A stretch of DNA of 25,698 bases from Spirogloea muscicola (GCA_009602725.1 WELB01000040.1:109018-134715); one strand, 5' to 3'. Positions 11,941 through 22,870 are shown, counted from the stretch's first letter. The notes: generated by a model from the sequence alone, not told the origin. A program made the numbers and translations.

Positions 11941-12960
11941 CCTGTGGCTGAGCAGGTGTCTGGACGCCCTTTCAGACTCCCTTAAGTGCACGGTGCATGC
12001 TTAGGCTTATCTTCAGCGCAGTAGCAGCACTTGCTTACCATAATACTCTTGGGCTGATGTTGTTGTCCAACAATGCTTCGCGCTGTGTAAATGGGTGATT
12101 GAGATGACTCAGATTATCCTGGGCTTGTACTCCAACATTTTGCTTTGATCAGAGCTTCACAGCATGCACGGCATGTCCTGCTTGCTGTGTGACTCCCCTC
12201 GACCGCTTGAAGGCTGCAACTAAGTACATGCGCCCTTTACTTGAGCAGGTCACTTGCAGGTGGTGATGAGCTGCTGTGACTCGCTCCCACCCTGTTCAGG
12301 TTGTAACCTAGGAATGCTCCGCACGAAGGTGCAATTATTGAGTAACTTCTGCTCTGCCTCGAGCCATTTGATTTATTTCTTCTGGTCACAAGATTGACCT
12401 CTAGCAACTTATGGGGTTTCATTTCTGGCCCCCGGCCATCATCTCTTGGAGCTCTCAATGGAGGGCTACCGTGTTTGCAGTCCATGCGCTTCAGAATTGG
12501 AAGGGCAGGAAGTGCTCTGAAAGCGTAGAGACTGCCGATTCTTCTCGAAATCAATTACTTCAATTACTTCAGTGCCTCATTGTCGCGTGACCGTACACAG
12601 CAGCTTGCAGACTTCAACATGCAAGCAACAGGCCCAGCACTGTCATGCACGGGAGTTGTGGTGGGTGCTGGTGCTCGTGTTCCGGGCTGATCAAGCTTCA
12701 CTGCCACCTTGCTTCAGTGTCTGGGTTCGTGTTGCACAGCAGGCGCAGGCCTTTGCCTTCTTGCTTCACTTTTCGCGCTCGGACTTCGTGGGCGTGGAGT
12801 GCGCTACCGTTTGTATCGACCCTGATCCCGCCAGTGGCTGCCCGCCCGCTTAGTCCTCGCCTCTTGATGCGCCAGATTGCAGGAGTACTGGCCTGGCACC
12901 AGCAGAAGGAGAGGAGCTCTGTGAAAGAGAGATGTAGAAACAGCTCATCCATGTAGACTA
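11941..12960. other. 3' flank of the EF-hand gene and non-genic DNA
   Basis: A TGTAA motif at 12087-12091, about 150 bases after the stop, is a likely polyadenylation signal (TGTAA is the common signal in chlorophyte algae). Beyond it, open frames in 12100-12960 are short, unspliceable by eye and resemble nothing I know. Confidence 0.5.
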
Positions 12961-13480
12961 TAGGTGTGAGAGGCCAGCCCATATTGATGGTGAACAAACA
13001 AGAGAGGAGGTGCGCATTGCGCGTAAAATCCAAAGGGAAGCGAATCTGGCCAGTATCCTGTCTGGGCAATAGCTAGTAAGGAGCAAAGGAAAAGCTCGTC
13101 CTTGTAAGGCAGTGGCTGTGAGAGGCCAGGCCAAAGGAAAACACTGAAGGCAAACGGAGGCGGCGGCTGGAGACTGTATGCTCATCCTATGGGGGCGAGT
13201 AATGGGCCCGTCCGAAAAGATTGCACAAGGTCCGAAGGGGGCCAGGAAGCATTGCAGTACATGAACGAGCAACTACCACGAACGATGGTCACTTGATAGA
13301 AAGAAGTGCGCGCCCATAGAGAAGAGGGGCTGGCAAGCCAGCCCAATAAAGAATGGACAATGTCCAAAGCCAAAGAAACTTGATAACCCCTGATAAGCAG
13401 CCGACCTGGAGAAGAAGTGGCTCTCCCAATGGGGGCAAGGGCTGTAACAAGCCAGCCCGAAAAGAATTGACAAGGAGAAG
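12961..13480. repeat. Highly degenerate five-unit repeat array
   Basis: Read on the minus strand, five blocks share the pattern TTG/TTC-N-CAAT-CTTT, GGGCTGGC, a short gap, then a CCATRGG-GAGC-like core followed by TTCTTTC/TTTTCC. The blocks start near plus coordinates 13473, 13360, 13228, 13148 and 12995, so spacing varies from about 80 to 150 bases. The second and first units also carry a GGCTGG...CCAGCC hairpin. Similarity was judged by eye. No coding function is apparent. Confidence 0.45.
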
Positions 13481-13786
13481 GCCTGGAGAAGGCCAACTCA
13501 GAAACGACGGCAGTGTCCACGGGGGCGGGGTCTTCTCCCTCCCCTCGAGCGCTCCCATGAGAACAAGAGAAACGGCCATCCCATATCGCTTCTTCCTCTA
13601 CTGGAAAGAGTCTTCTCTTTCCAGAAGAAGGCGCGCGGTGCGCATCAAAGTGAGGCCAATTCTAGCCTCACAAATGTCCTCTTACGGGGTAATGAGCTAG
13701 CTAAGGGGGACACTAAATATCCCCGACTGAGCACATGCATATCTGACATGCTAAGCTGAGGAGCCAAACGTTAAGGCAATGGACTA

Positions 13787-13818
13787 TTTTTCTTTTTTTC
13801 TTTTTTTCTTTTTTTTTG
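13787..13818. repeat. T-rich tract (T7C)n
   Basis: Four T runs of five to nine bases are separated by single C residues. It is a simple low-complexity tract with no visible link to a gene. Confidence 0.8.
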
Positions 13819-13904
13819 GACTGAGCAAGGCCAGGAACGGCGCACGGAAGGTACCCGCAGAGCCAGAGGGACTTGGGCTCTAGGCCCCGCTGCTGACGCC
13901 GTTA

Positions 13905-13961
13905 GGCAAAGCCGGCGGCCGGCGGTTGCCCGGCGGGACCCGACAAGGCCGCCGCTTTGCC
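13905..13961. repeat. GC-rich inverted repeat
   Basis: GGCAAAGCCGGCGGCC at 13905-13920 is answered by GGCCGCCGCTTTGCC at 13947-13961, its reverse complement except for one missing base. The 26-base spacer is also GC-rich. It would fold into a stable hairpin and lies about 150 bases left of the assembly gap, so it may have contributed to the assembly failure. Confidence 0.65.
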
Positions 13962-14096
13962 GGCGGGCCCCGCTGACGGCGCGCCGTCAAGGGGGGGGTG
14001 AGATCTCCCCACGATCCGACGGCAGTCTATGCCCCCATCGGACGGCGTCGAGGGGGGGGGAGGGGAGGGGCCGGAAGTCCTCCAGACCAGCCAAGC

Positions 14097-14338
<242 letters not shown>

Positions 14339-14412
14339 CGCGCGGGCCGCGGCGTCGCGCGCGGCGGCTCGGGGGAGCTCCCTGCTCGTCCCGGGCGCGC
14401 CGCCCGCGGCAA

Positions 14413-17400
14413 ATGGGGGAGTCGTCGGACGACGAGGGCGCGGACCGGCCCCCCGACAAGGCCGACGACGACGACGACGACAACGACAAGGAGTCGGACT
14501 TCGTGGAGGTCGATCCCACGGGGCGCTACGGCCGGGTACCGTCGCCACCCCCATCCTTGACAAGGAAAGGGACACCAGGGGCGTCGTGGGAGGCTGCTCC
14601 TCCCGCTCAGTCAGGTCGTCTGAGCAGGCGGCAGGCAGCGGGACGTGCCCTTCCAAACGTGTGCATGTCGCTTCGGCGACGTCAGTGCAAGGTTTTCCCG
14701 CGTGGCACGCTCGCGCCTGCTCGCTCTTAGGTCGCGCCTGTGAGTTGCAGTGGTTTTACATCAAGTCGTACTGCATAGGGCTTTCTCAGCAGGGCTCGGC
14801 TAGGGTCTCGGTGTCCAGCAGGTCCGTCGCTCTGCAAGCCCGTAGTTGGGGTTACCAGTATCGGTCGGCACACTGACTCTGGTGGGCAGTTGTGCGGTCT
14901 TTGTGTTGAAAGTGGTTGTGTCTCTTCCAGACCAACTTGCTGGCACCCACGGCTGTATGTGCTGTCTACTTTGAAATCACTTTCATGCCCGCGGTCCACA
15001 CAAGACAGCTGTCCTTCTGCGATGACTTACTGTGAGGCACTCAGAGCGTGACAGCATGCACCCTGTCCTTATGTGCAGTATGACGAAGTTCTTGGGAAGG
15101 GTGCCTTCAAGACTGTGTATCCTTTTCACGTCATTGCTCTAGTCGCCCTATTGCTTTGCCAGTCGCTGCATATCGTGTGCCGGGGCATTTTGCATTTCGT
15201 ATTGCGCAGAGTAGCACTCCCATCCCATGAAAGGATCTTTCAGAGAAGGTTTCAGTATTTACAAGTCTTTCCCTCTGCCAGATCAGTGCGAGGCCCTCAG
15301 CATCATAGATGGATCTGCTATCTGAGATGCGTAGCTAGGTATCCATTGTAATCCTTGACTGAGCAACAGCTACAGGGCCTTTGATGAAGTCGACGGGATC
15401 GAGGTCGCCTGGAACCAGGTGAAAGTGCAAGATGTGCTGCAAAGCCCAGAGGATTTGGAGCGGCTTTACTCTGAGGTGCATCTGTTGAAGACGTTGAGGC
15501 ACAAGAACATCATCAAGTTCTACAACTCATGGGTTGATGCCAAGACGAAGAATGTCAACTTCATCACAGAGATCTTCACTTCAGGAACATTGCGGCAGTG
15601 AGTAGTCATCCAACAGCACTGGACAATCACATGGCAGCATCTTGTTTCTCTTTGTTTTGGGTAAGATCGTCTGTTGTCAGCTTGCTCAGTGTGTAGACGA
15701 GAAAGAGAATTTCATCTGTTGACGGCAGACTTTCATTGGCAGAGGTTACTCACTGCGCAGGTGTTTGCTTCCCCTGCAGGTACCGCAAGAAGCATAAGCA
15801 TTGTGATCTTAAAGCTGTGAAGAATTGGGCTCGACAAATATTGCGTGGCCTTTTGTATCTGCACAGTCACGACCCGCCTATCATCCACCGGGACCTCAAG
15901 TGTGATAATATATTCGTCAATGGTAATCAAGGAGAAGTGAAGATTGGAGATCTTGGTCTTGCAGCCATTTTACGACAGGCTCATGCTGCTCACAGTGTCA
16001 TTGGTAAGTGTGATATAGTAGGCAATAAAGCGGTATTGTCTCCACTTCTTGTCCCTTGTTTAGAATGTCATATAGCTGGTGCAGCTAGTACATCCATGCA
16101 TGATGTGCTTGCTTATCTGCCTTCGTTTTGCCCTTTGCCCTTGTTTGTAGTGCTTGTAAGTGCCTACACGTATAGTGGTAGGAGACGGTAGATGTTGTTA
16201 TTGCCTCTACTGCTGAGTACGAATGTCGCCAGTAAGTTTGCAGAACTGCCTCCAACTGTCTGTTGTGCTGTGCTGCTCTTGGCTTGAACTTTTATACAGG
16301 CACACCTGAGTTCATGGCACCTGAGCTTTACGAAGAAGAGTACAACGAGCTCGTCGACATATATTCTTTCGGCATGTGTGTTCTAGAAATGGTGACCTTT
16401 GAATACCCCTACAGCGAGTGCATGAATGCCGCTCAGATATACAAGAAAGTTACTGCGGTGAGTCATCTGATCATCTTGACCCTCTACAAACTTTGAGTGC
16501 AGGCTGAGGATTCATTGTGTTGACCTACCCAGTGAATGCACTGGATTTTGTTAGCAATCATCTTCTGCTGTGCACTGGTAAGAAGCTAAATAGTTCTGAT
16601 GGACAATCGGGCTTATGCATTGGCTTACACAGTATCACAGATTCATTCTGTTAGCTGCAGTCTTTCAGCTGCAGATGTGATGTGAGCTGCATTCTTGTTT
16701 CCCAGGGCAAGAAGCCAGCTGCTTTGGACAAGGTCAAGGATGCAGAGGTCCGAGCATTCGTTGAGAAGTGCCTTGCCACGGCATCGAGGAGGATGCCAGC
16801 GCGGGAGCTCCTCATGGACCCCTTTCTACGGGAGGGGGAGAAGATCGAGGCTGTGGACCCCCCGCACATACTGCACTCGGACTCGCGGGCCGATAACCTT
16901 GATGCTCTGGGCTCGATCGCGGAGGATGTGCCTCACCCGTCCTTCTTGGAAAGCAGGAGAGATGCGGGTGGGCAGGAGCACCTAGCGAAGTCGGCCAGCC
17001 CTCAGCAGCAGGAGGCCGACAACGACGAGTCCGCTTCTTGCTCCAGCGTCGACTCTGGCGACCATGCTGAGGACAAGCTGCAGTTGCAGAATGAGGACTA
17101 TAATAACAAAACTGTCCCCAGGAGTCGCGACTTTAAAGTAAAGGGCAGGCGGCTTGACCACGATGAGGTCCAATTACGCCTTCGCATAGCAGATCCCAAA
17201 GGTGGGTCACTTCATCTTGCCAACACTCGTCCTCTCCATTGTGACCCCTGGTTGATCTGCTGGCCAGTATACCTCTTGCCCAACAGTCTGCCATGCATTT
17301 CTCTTTGCGATGACACTTCTTAGGCAGAAATACAGGCAACTGAAGCGGGTAGAAGACTTCTGCAAGTTGATCTGTCTGTTCCGCTGCTATGCCACCTTGT

Positions 17401-20022
17401 TCAGGCCATGTGAGGAGCATCCAGTTCCCCTTTGACGTCAAGGTGGATTCGGCGTTCAGCGTGGCAAGCGAGATGGTGGAGGAGCTCGATCTGTCAGACC
17501 AGGATGTCACCACCATAGCCGACATGATTGATGCAGAGATCATGACCCTCATGCCAGAGTGGAAGCCCGGGGTTGCTTTGGACGAGGCAACGTCCACTGC
17601 ATGCGGGAGGAGCGAGCGGGAGGAGGGCGAGGACGAGGACGACGGCGACGGGCTGCTTGTCGAGAGGGACGATGGCATCAAGATCAGCAACGACTTCGAG
17701 GCCCTGTCCAACTACTCGGCGGGGTCGATGTCGCCTCAGGCTGCGTCGCCACGCCCCTCGCCGCTGCTGGAGAGGGGCAGGCAAATCTCCCGCTCCCCGA
17801 CAAACATAGCTGGGATGCTGGCCAACACCTCCCCGCCTGGCAGGGAGGGTGTCATGCACGGTCGCTTTGCAGAGGTGACGTATCAAGAAGGCGAGGGCGA
17901 GCTACTATCTGCTTTCTCGAGTGAGGGCTCGGAGGCAGCATCCGGCCTGGAGGTGGAGCACAAGGTGCTGGACAGGGGGGCTGGCGATCACCACCACAGT
18001 GTCGAGGTGTACTCCACCAACCTGAATAATTTCAATGCGTTAGTTGAGGCGCGGAGGCAGGCTGCCACTGAGCACTACACACATGAGACGTGGAGAGACA
18101 TCAGGCCGCTTGCTGCTAAGGAGATCGAAGACTCAGACTCGGTCATGTCGCCACCAGACAAGGGCCGCCCCTGGCGCAGCTTGCCAAGTGACCGAGGCGA
18201 CAGCCCGTCGCTGCAGGAGGTTATGGGTGGAGGAGCCCACTCTGTGGACCTCACATTTGAGCAGCCGCAGGAGGCGGCGTCGCTGGCAAACCCTGACCAG
18301 TGGGACAAGGCGGAGGAGATTGTGGCAGAGAATGAGGACGACGCCATTCATCGGGAGCTGCAGCTCGAAGCGCAGCGGCAGGAGGCAGAGCTGGAGGAGA
18401 TGATGCACCAGATGAAGCTGAAGCATGAACTGGCACTGCTTGAGATTCTCAAACGGCACAAGAAGAAGGGGCCCGATGAGAGCTCAGACTCTTCCAGCGC
18501 GGTCAACTCCCCAGGGAAGCACAAGGGCGTCCCTCCGGTCATTCAGCGACTTGATCTGGAGTCGCCCCAGCTCCTGCCCCCCGTCCGTTCGCTGAACGGA
18601 ATGATGGCGCCGCTGGATCGGCGGCAGGCAATGACTCCTCCGCCGGACTTGGGAGCTGGGGCGGACAGAGGCAGGGCCCGGCTGCTGCAAATGGCGTCGG
18701 AGTTCTCTGTCAGCGATGATGAGAGATCTGCAAGGCTGGGCACCGCTGCACTTCCAGGGGCCGCGGTAACCATGGGCAGGCACCAGCTGATGGAGGAGGC
18801 TGCGAGACTGCCGCCTGGAAAGGCTGCCCTGGACATGCAGGTGGACAGTCAGCTCCATGGCTACCTGGCCTCCGACGAGGGCTGCAAGCAAGGAACCAGG
18901 CAGTACAGCCCCGTGACAGGGACCGTGCTGGACATGGCCGCCTCGCAGCCGCCACTCGTGCCGGTCCCTCGGGGGCGAAGGGAGGCCGCTTCTTTGCAGC
19001 CGTTGCCAAGAGACTATGACAAAATGGCGACCAGCAGGGTCGCGCCAGCTGGAGACACGGCCGCCAAGCCCGGAAGCATTCCTGCGTGGGAGACCTTCGG
19101 TGACTCCGGCAGAGGTAGAGCCGTGCTTGGTGGCCAAAATGCGATGGATGGCAGGAAGGCAGAGGCGGCTGACCTCCGCCGTGGCCACGGCGGGGAGTTC
19201 TTCTTGCAACAGCCTGTGCAACAAGCAGACAGAGCGTCGCCCTCACCACAGAAGACGATGGGGCTGGGGACTGGTGGCATTGGCGGACAGGCTCAGCCCA
19301 TGAGAGAGAGCCGCAGCGGGCGGTCACCTTCTCCCCTGCCTGCATCACGGGGGGCTGCTGCTGGCCAACTTGGAGGTATCGCAGGCGCCAAGGAGTTCGT
19401 GCCGGATTGGAGGGGACCCAGAGGTGATAGCTTACATCGGCGGGAGCCGTCGGCTGACGGCAGGAGGGAAGCCGAGGCTGGAGGGACGGGGAGGAAGGAG
19501 AGCGTTGGAGACAGGGATCAGCGCGGTGCCATGCTGGGGACAGCTCCGCTCGTTGCAGCCGGCCTGATCACGGGGAGCAGGAATCACTTTTCGGCTGGCG
19601 ATCTATACAAGTCTGTGCTTGACAGGGATCGTGAGCGGGACAGGGAAAAGGACCGGGACAGGGACAGGCCGGCCATGAAGGGCGAGCGCGAGAGGGATGA
19701 CAGGGATGCGGGCTCTCAATCGCCAGTGGAGGGGGAGGTTGTCGACAACATCGAGCAGCTGAGGAAGGAGATGCTGCAGAGGTCTATCGCCGAGCTTGAG
19801 GCGAAGACCCTTGAAGGCCTTCACAAGAACGGTTATTTCTCGAGTGTGCGCCAGGGGGGAGGTCAGGTGGCAACGAGTGGCAGCAGCCACTCGAGGCAAC
19901 CGTCCGGTGGCCAGGCTAGCGCAGGCACCAACAGCCAGTCGAGGCAACCACCGAGCGGCCACGTAGGCTCCGCCACACACACTCAGCCGAGACCGCCGGC
20001 CAGCAGCGTGGGCAAGAGCTAA
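14413..20022 (+). CDS. WNK: WNK (with-no-lysine) serine/threonine protein kinase, complete, 7 exons
   Basis: WNK kinases phosphorylate regulators of ion transport and, in plants, clock and flowering factors. Exons: 14413-14535, 15079-15116, 15370-15597, 15780-16003, 16300-16457, 16706-17201, 17405-20022; phases all agree, giving 1,294 residues. The Asp-rich start leads into [10 protein letters not shown] (32-41). The glycine loop GKGAFKTVY holds the WNK-type catalytic Lys52, and the usual beta-3 Lys is Asn (VAWNQ, Asn69), the family hallmark. HRDLK is at 166-170 (catalytic Asp168), DLG at 187-189 and GTPEFMAPE at 205-213. A second conserved domain of the OSR1 C-terminal type ([10 protein letters not shown] to MTLMPEW) spans about 413-475. 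The remaining roughly 800 residues look disordered, with a coiled coil (about 736-778), a DR/ER-rich stretch (about 1160-1190) and a Ser/Gln/Pro-rich end. The last exon is markedly GC-rich. The upstream gap hides the promoter. Confidence 0.95.
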
Positions 20023-20787
20023 GCCGTGGCTTCGTGATGGAGTTTCTGTTGCCTGCCCCTCTCGTGATGCAGGTGCAAAGGCCGAGCGCTTTGCCATAGG
20101 AGTTAGGGCTGCATGCCGGTGTATATACTGTAGATTGCGGGTCTGATCTCCCATTCTTTTCTCCACAGCCCCTCTCTCCCCCTCACCTCCTCACCGATTT
20201 GCAGCTGCTTTGGAGTTGTTGAACGCTGCAGCCTGTATTGTATCTTTGCGTCAGACCGCCTGTTTTGGTATTAGCAAACTGGCTAGTCTCCTGTGTCATC
20301 ACTGGCGGGTTCGTTGCTGCAGAATGGATTGCTGGCCTTCATGATGCTTGACCTGTAATTGTAAACTGTTTTTTCCTTGACCTGCGAATATTAACTTTTT
20401 GTGCTTGAGGACATTGAGCAATTTTTACCCTAGTGACCAAGGTAAGGCAGCTATAAGGAAACAGCTTATGGCAGGAGGTATTATCGGGCAGTGCTTCAGG
20501 GGTGATTAACATAGACTGGTTGGTGGTATATATCTCCTGCAAGGGCCTCGGAGAGAAGGCGTGGGGGTGCGCATGAAGTGCACGGAAGGCCAAAGCAACC
20601 CAATACGCTGTTCAGGCAAAAGCTAGTGCTACACGAGGTGAAGCCTTGTATGCCAGGGGGCTTAAGAAAACCGTGCGAAAGCTGGCTGAAGGGAAACTTC
20701 TTTACATAAGAGCGAGCACAAACTGTGTTCGACAGGCTAAGTCGGGGAACCCGGAGCACCACCACGGAAGCGCCAGTGGCCTGGCTT
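20023..20787. other. WNK 3' flank
   Basis: Two overlapping TGTAA motifs (20354-20358 and 20360-20364), about 330 bases after the WNK stop, are likely polyadenylation signals. From about 20400 onward I see no gene; short open frames have no recognisable content. Confidence 0.45.
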
Positions 20788-20834
20788 AGGCCTGGCTCAG
20801 CCAGCGTTGCCAGGCCTGGCTCAGCCAGCATGCC
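20788..20834. repeat. Two-copy 24-base tandem repeat
   Basis: AGGCCTGGCTCAGCCAGC occurs at 20788 and again at 20812, each followed by a short variable tail (GTTGCC, ATGCC). The core contains the palindrome TGGCTCAGCCA. A partial third copy (GGCCTGGCTT) precedes it. Confidence 0.7.
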
Positions 20835-21010
20835 GATGAACAGCCAAAGCATGGGAGCGATGCAAGCTTAGCGAAACACGCACTCTGTAACACACAAACA
20901 ATGCTTGTTTGATGCTAGTATGCCCCAAGCTGCCACCCCGACCACAAAGACGCGCATCAATTAGCTGGCCAGAGTGTGGAGGAGGGAGAACTGCTTTACC
21001 ACAGCAACTG

Positions 21011-21430
21011 TCAAAGTCCACAGCGGTAGAAGTGGTCCCTTCGGGGCTGGTCCTCGTGATGCCTCTCCTTTTCGTGCTCAGCATGGGTCGTTGCCCAGCC
21101 AATGACATTTAACGTTGGTGCTCCCGCTTTGAAAGCAGCTATGAGCATGGTGTCGAGGAGGAGGCGAGGCCCACCGCTCCAGGGGGTGGCGGACATGTCC
21201 AGTCGCCACACATCAGGCTTTCCGCGTTTGTTGGTGTAGGCATGGTGCCCGACGCCTCCTCTGCCAGATGATACCCAGCCTCGTAAACAATGCTAAGTGT
21301 AGCATCTTCTGGCAGGTTGTAAGAGGCAATGCGTTCACCACCCACAACACACCATAGCATGCGGGCAGCCAGAGAAATCTCTTCATAAGCTCAGTTGCCG
21401 CCCCTGGCACTGGCAGATGCAATCCAGCCA
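21011..21430 (-). pseudogene. Decayed protein-coding sequence, frameshifted, identity unknown
   Basis: Two minus-strand frames succeed each other. One (about 21360 to 21200) carries protein-like sequence such as MLWCVVGGERIASYNLPED. The other (about 21250 to 21011) continues with KPDVWRLDMSATPWSGG and MLIAAFKAGAPTLNVIGWA before a stop. Both look compositionally like real protein, and the switch suggests a single-base frameshift. The region directly abuts the left LTR, so it may belong to an older mobile element or a disrupted gene. I do not recognise the family and assign no function. Confidence 0.4.
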
Positions 21431-21455
21431 AGCAAAGGCGCCGATGATGGTGCAC

Positions 21456-21859
21456 TGTGTAACGGTAACGATGTTTAGCGACATTGGTTAGCCCAACAGG
21501 CCGACGGTTAGAAGTAATAGTATTGACAATGCATCGGCTTGCACGACAGTTGGGTGATAAGTTGGGTGCCACGTAGTACACGCATAGGCGCCACGCGTAC
21601 GTAGACACGTCATGATCCACGTGGCGACACGTCATGGTCCACGTGTCCACTGTGGACACGTGGCCTTGGCAGGTGGCAGTGCCACAGCCAGCTGGCTGCA
21701 TGGCTGTAGGACATCTGCCGGCAGGGGCTCTCCCATGTAGAGGGCTCCACCCTTGTATCAGACGCTTTCTTGGCAGACGACCAATCCATTCCACGTCTGC
21801 ATTAGCGCTGCCTTGGCTCCGGCTGCTTAACCCACGGCCGTTAGACCTGCGCCCATTTT
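21456..21859 (+). repeat. Left long terminal repeat
   Basis: It is the direct-repeat partner of 22871-23259, perhaps 75-80 percent identical by eye. It contains clustered CACGTG/ACGT motifs at 21605-21663, including a perfect 11-base inverted repeat. The boundary with the interior is placed where similarity to the right copy ends, after GCCCATTT. Confidence 0.65.
21605..21663. promoter_or_regulatory. CACGTG-rich block with hairpin inside the left LTR
   Basis: ACACGTCATGATCCACGTG at 21605 is repeated with one change at 21627 (period 22). It runs into CCACGTGTCCA (21639-21649), three bases, and its exact reverse complement TGGACACGTGG (21653-21663). CACGTG is the G-box core bound by plant bZIP and bHLH factors (established knowledge), so an enhancer role in the LTR is plausible but inferred. 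In the right LTR the same block is degraded. Confidence 0.5.
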
Positions 21860-22220
21860 GCTGGTGGAGACGACGGGTACCTTGCGCGCGAGAAGGACGC
21901 TCTCCGACGACCGACGGGTTGAGAGGAGCGCAACGACAGCGCCACCTCCTGACGACGACGAGCAAACGGCGAAGAGCGCACCGACAGCGCCACGCCACGA
22001 CGGTTCCCGACTTCGGCTCCTTCGCAGCGGCCAGGCCCTTCGAGTTCTGGCAGCGAGCGGACCGCAGTCGGCAAATCGGATGACTAGCCGGCTTAAAGCG
22101 GACGCCTGCGGCTGCATGGTGCTCCTGCTGGCTAGACGACCACGGCATGTGCCGAGCAGAGCGGCAACTGCAGCGGAGCTGAAGAGCCAGCAACACGACA
22201 TCGAAGACACGATTCGATAA
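21858..22220 (+). pseudogene. Decayed gag-like ORF start in the LTR element
   Basis: An open frame begins right after the left LTR and runs 120 codons to a TAA. Its first part is rich in Arg, Ala, Asp and Pro; its end (AELKSQQHDIEDTIR) is coiled-coil-like. After the stop the coil-like coding pattern continues into the palindrome arm in interrupted frames, indicating one nonsense change and at least one single-base indel. Position and composition fit a retroelement gag remnant, but no zinc knuckle or other diagnostic motif is visible. Confidence 0.35.
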
Positions 22221-22584
22221 GTTCGCATTGACCAGCACAGGCCGGAAAGTGCAGCAGAACGCGGCGGATCTGTTCGAGTACCAAGCAGCCACATGCAAAT
22301 TAGAAAGGCAAAAGCAGGAGGTAGAAGCATGTTGCAGTAAGCCCTCAGAGTTTGGGGTTTAGGGTGTAGGATTTAGGGTTTACGGGTCTAGGGTTTAGCA
22401 GAGGGCCTTACTGCAGCATGCTTTCTACCTCTTACTTCTGCCTTTCTAACTCGCGTATGGCTGCTTGCTGTTCGAATAAATCCGCCGCGTTCTGCTACAC
22501 TTCCGGCCTGTGCTGGTTGATGCGAAGTTGTCGAATTGTGTCTTCGATGTTGTGTTGCTAGCTCTTCTGCTCTGCTGCAACGCG
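22164..22584. repeat. Large imperfect palindrome with telomere-like centre
   Basis: The left arm (22164-22346) and right arm (22401-22584) are inverted copies of about 183 bases, clearly homologous end to end with scattered substitutions and small indels. The arms meet across a 54-base spacer built of TTTAGGG-like units. Both arms carry the same decayed coiled-coil coding pattern in opposite orientations, so the right arm is an inverted duplication of the gag-like end. The duplication has since diverged. Confidence 0.85.
22347..22400 (+). repeat. Interstitial TTTAGGG-type telomeric repeats
   Basis: The spacer reads as about seven consecutive seven- to eight-base units: TTTGGGG, TTTAGGG, TGTAGGA, TTTAGGG, TTTACGGG, TCTAGGG and a final TTTAG. 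TTTAGGG is the plant-type telomere repeat also used by many green algae. All units are in one orientation, so this is a single degenerate tract, not a head-to-head telomere fusion. Confidence 0.8.
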
Positions 22585-22784
22585 AGGTGACGTGCAGGGA
22601 CGCCAGTGGGGAGGTAAGCATAGTGACCCTCCACAGGATCCAGCGGGGCGACGAGCCACCACAAGTGGCGAGAAGACATGCAGGGCTGGCATTACAGAGG
22701 CGAGCAAAAGGGGAGCACTGTGAGCCACAGCAAACCTCGGCAACCCCCTGCACTTTTCCACTTTTTTGTTTGGTTTGATGTGCA

Positions 22785-22817
22785 TTGATTTGATTAGATT
22801 TGATTTGATTTGATTTG
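22785..22817 (+). repeat. TTTGA microsatellite
   Basis: About six five-base units (TGATT/TTTGA, one interrupted by TTAGA) lie inside the LTR element, about 50 bases before the right LTR. Confidence 0.8.
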
Positions 22818-22870
22818 CCTTGCACTCTCCTCCTAGTCCCTGAGGCTTAACTTCTCCGCCGAGGAGGCAG

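Noticed and set aside
13353-13700. 115-codon plus-strand ORF
   Set aside because: It runs through the degenerate repeat array, has no domain or splice context, and is unlike the neighbouring genes' coding composition.
17132-17711. Ser-rich minus-strand ORF opposite WNK exons 6-7
   Set aside because: It is antisense to the OSR1-type domain and acidic tail of WNK, whose exons have consistent phases and conserved motifs.
21213-22298. 361-codon minus-strand ORF spanning flank, left LTR and element interior
   Set aside because: It crosses the LTR boundary and the direct repeat without any domain; the right LTR copy of the same sequence is not open. Chance open frame.
22164-22584. CRISPR-like or phage attachment interpretation of the palindrome and short repeats
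   Set aside because: There are no regular spacers or repeat units, and the window is eukaryotic nuclear DNA with spliceosomal introns.
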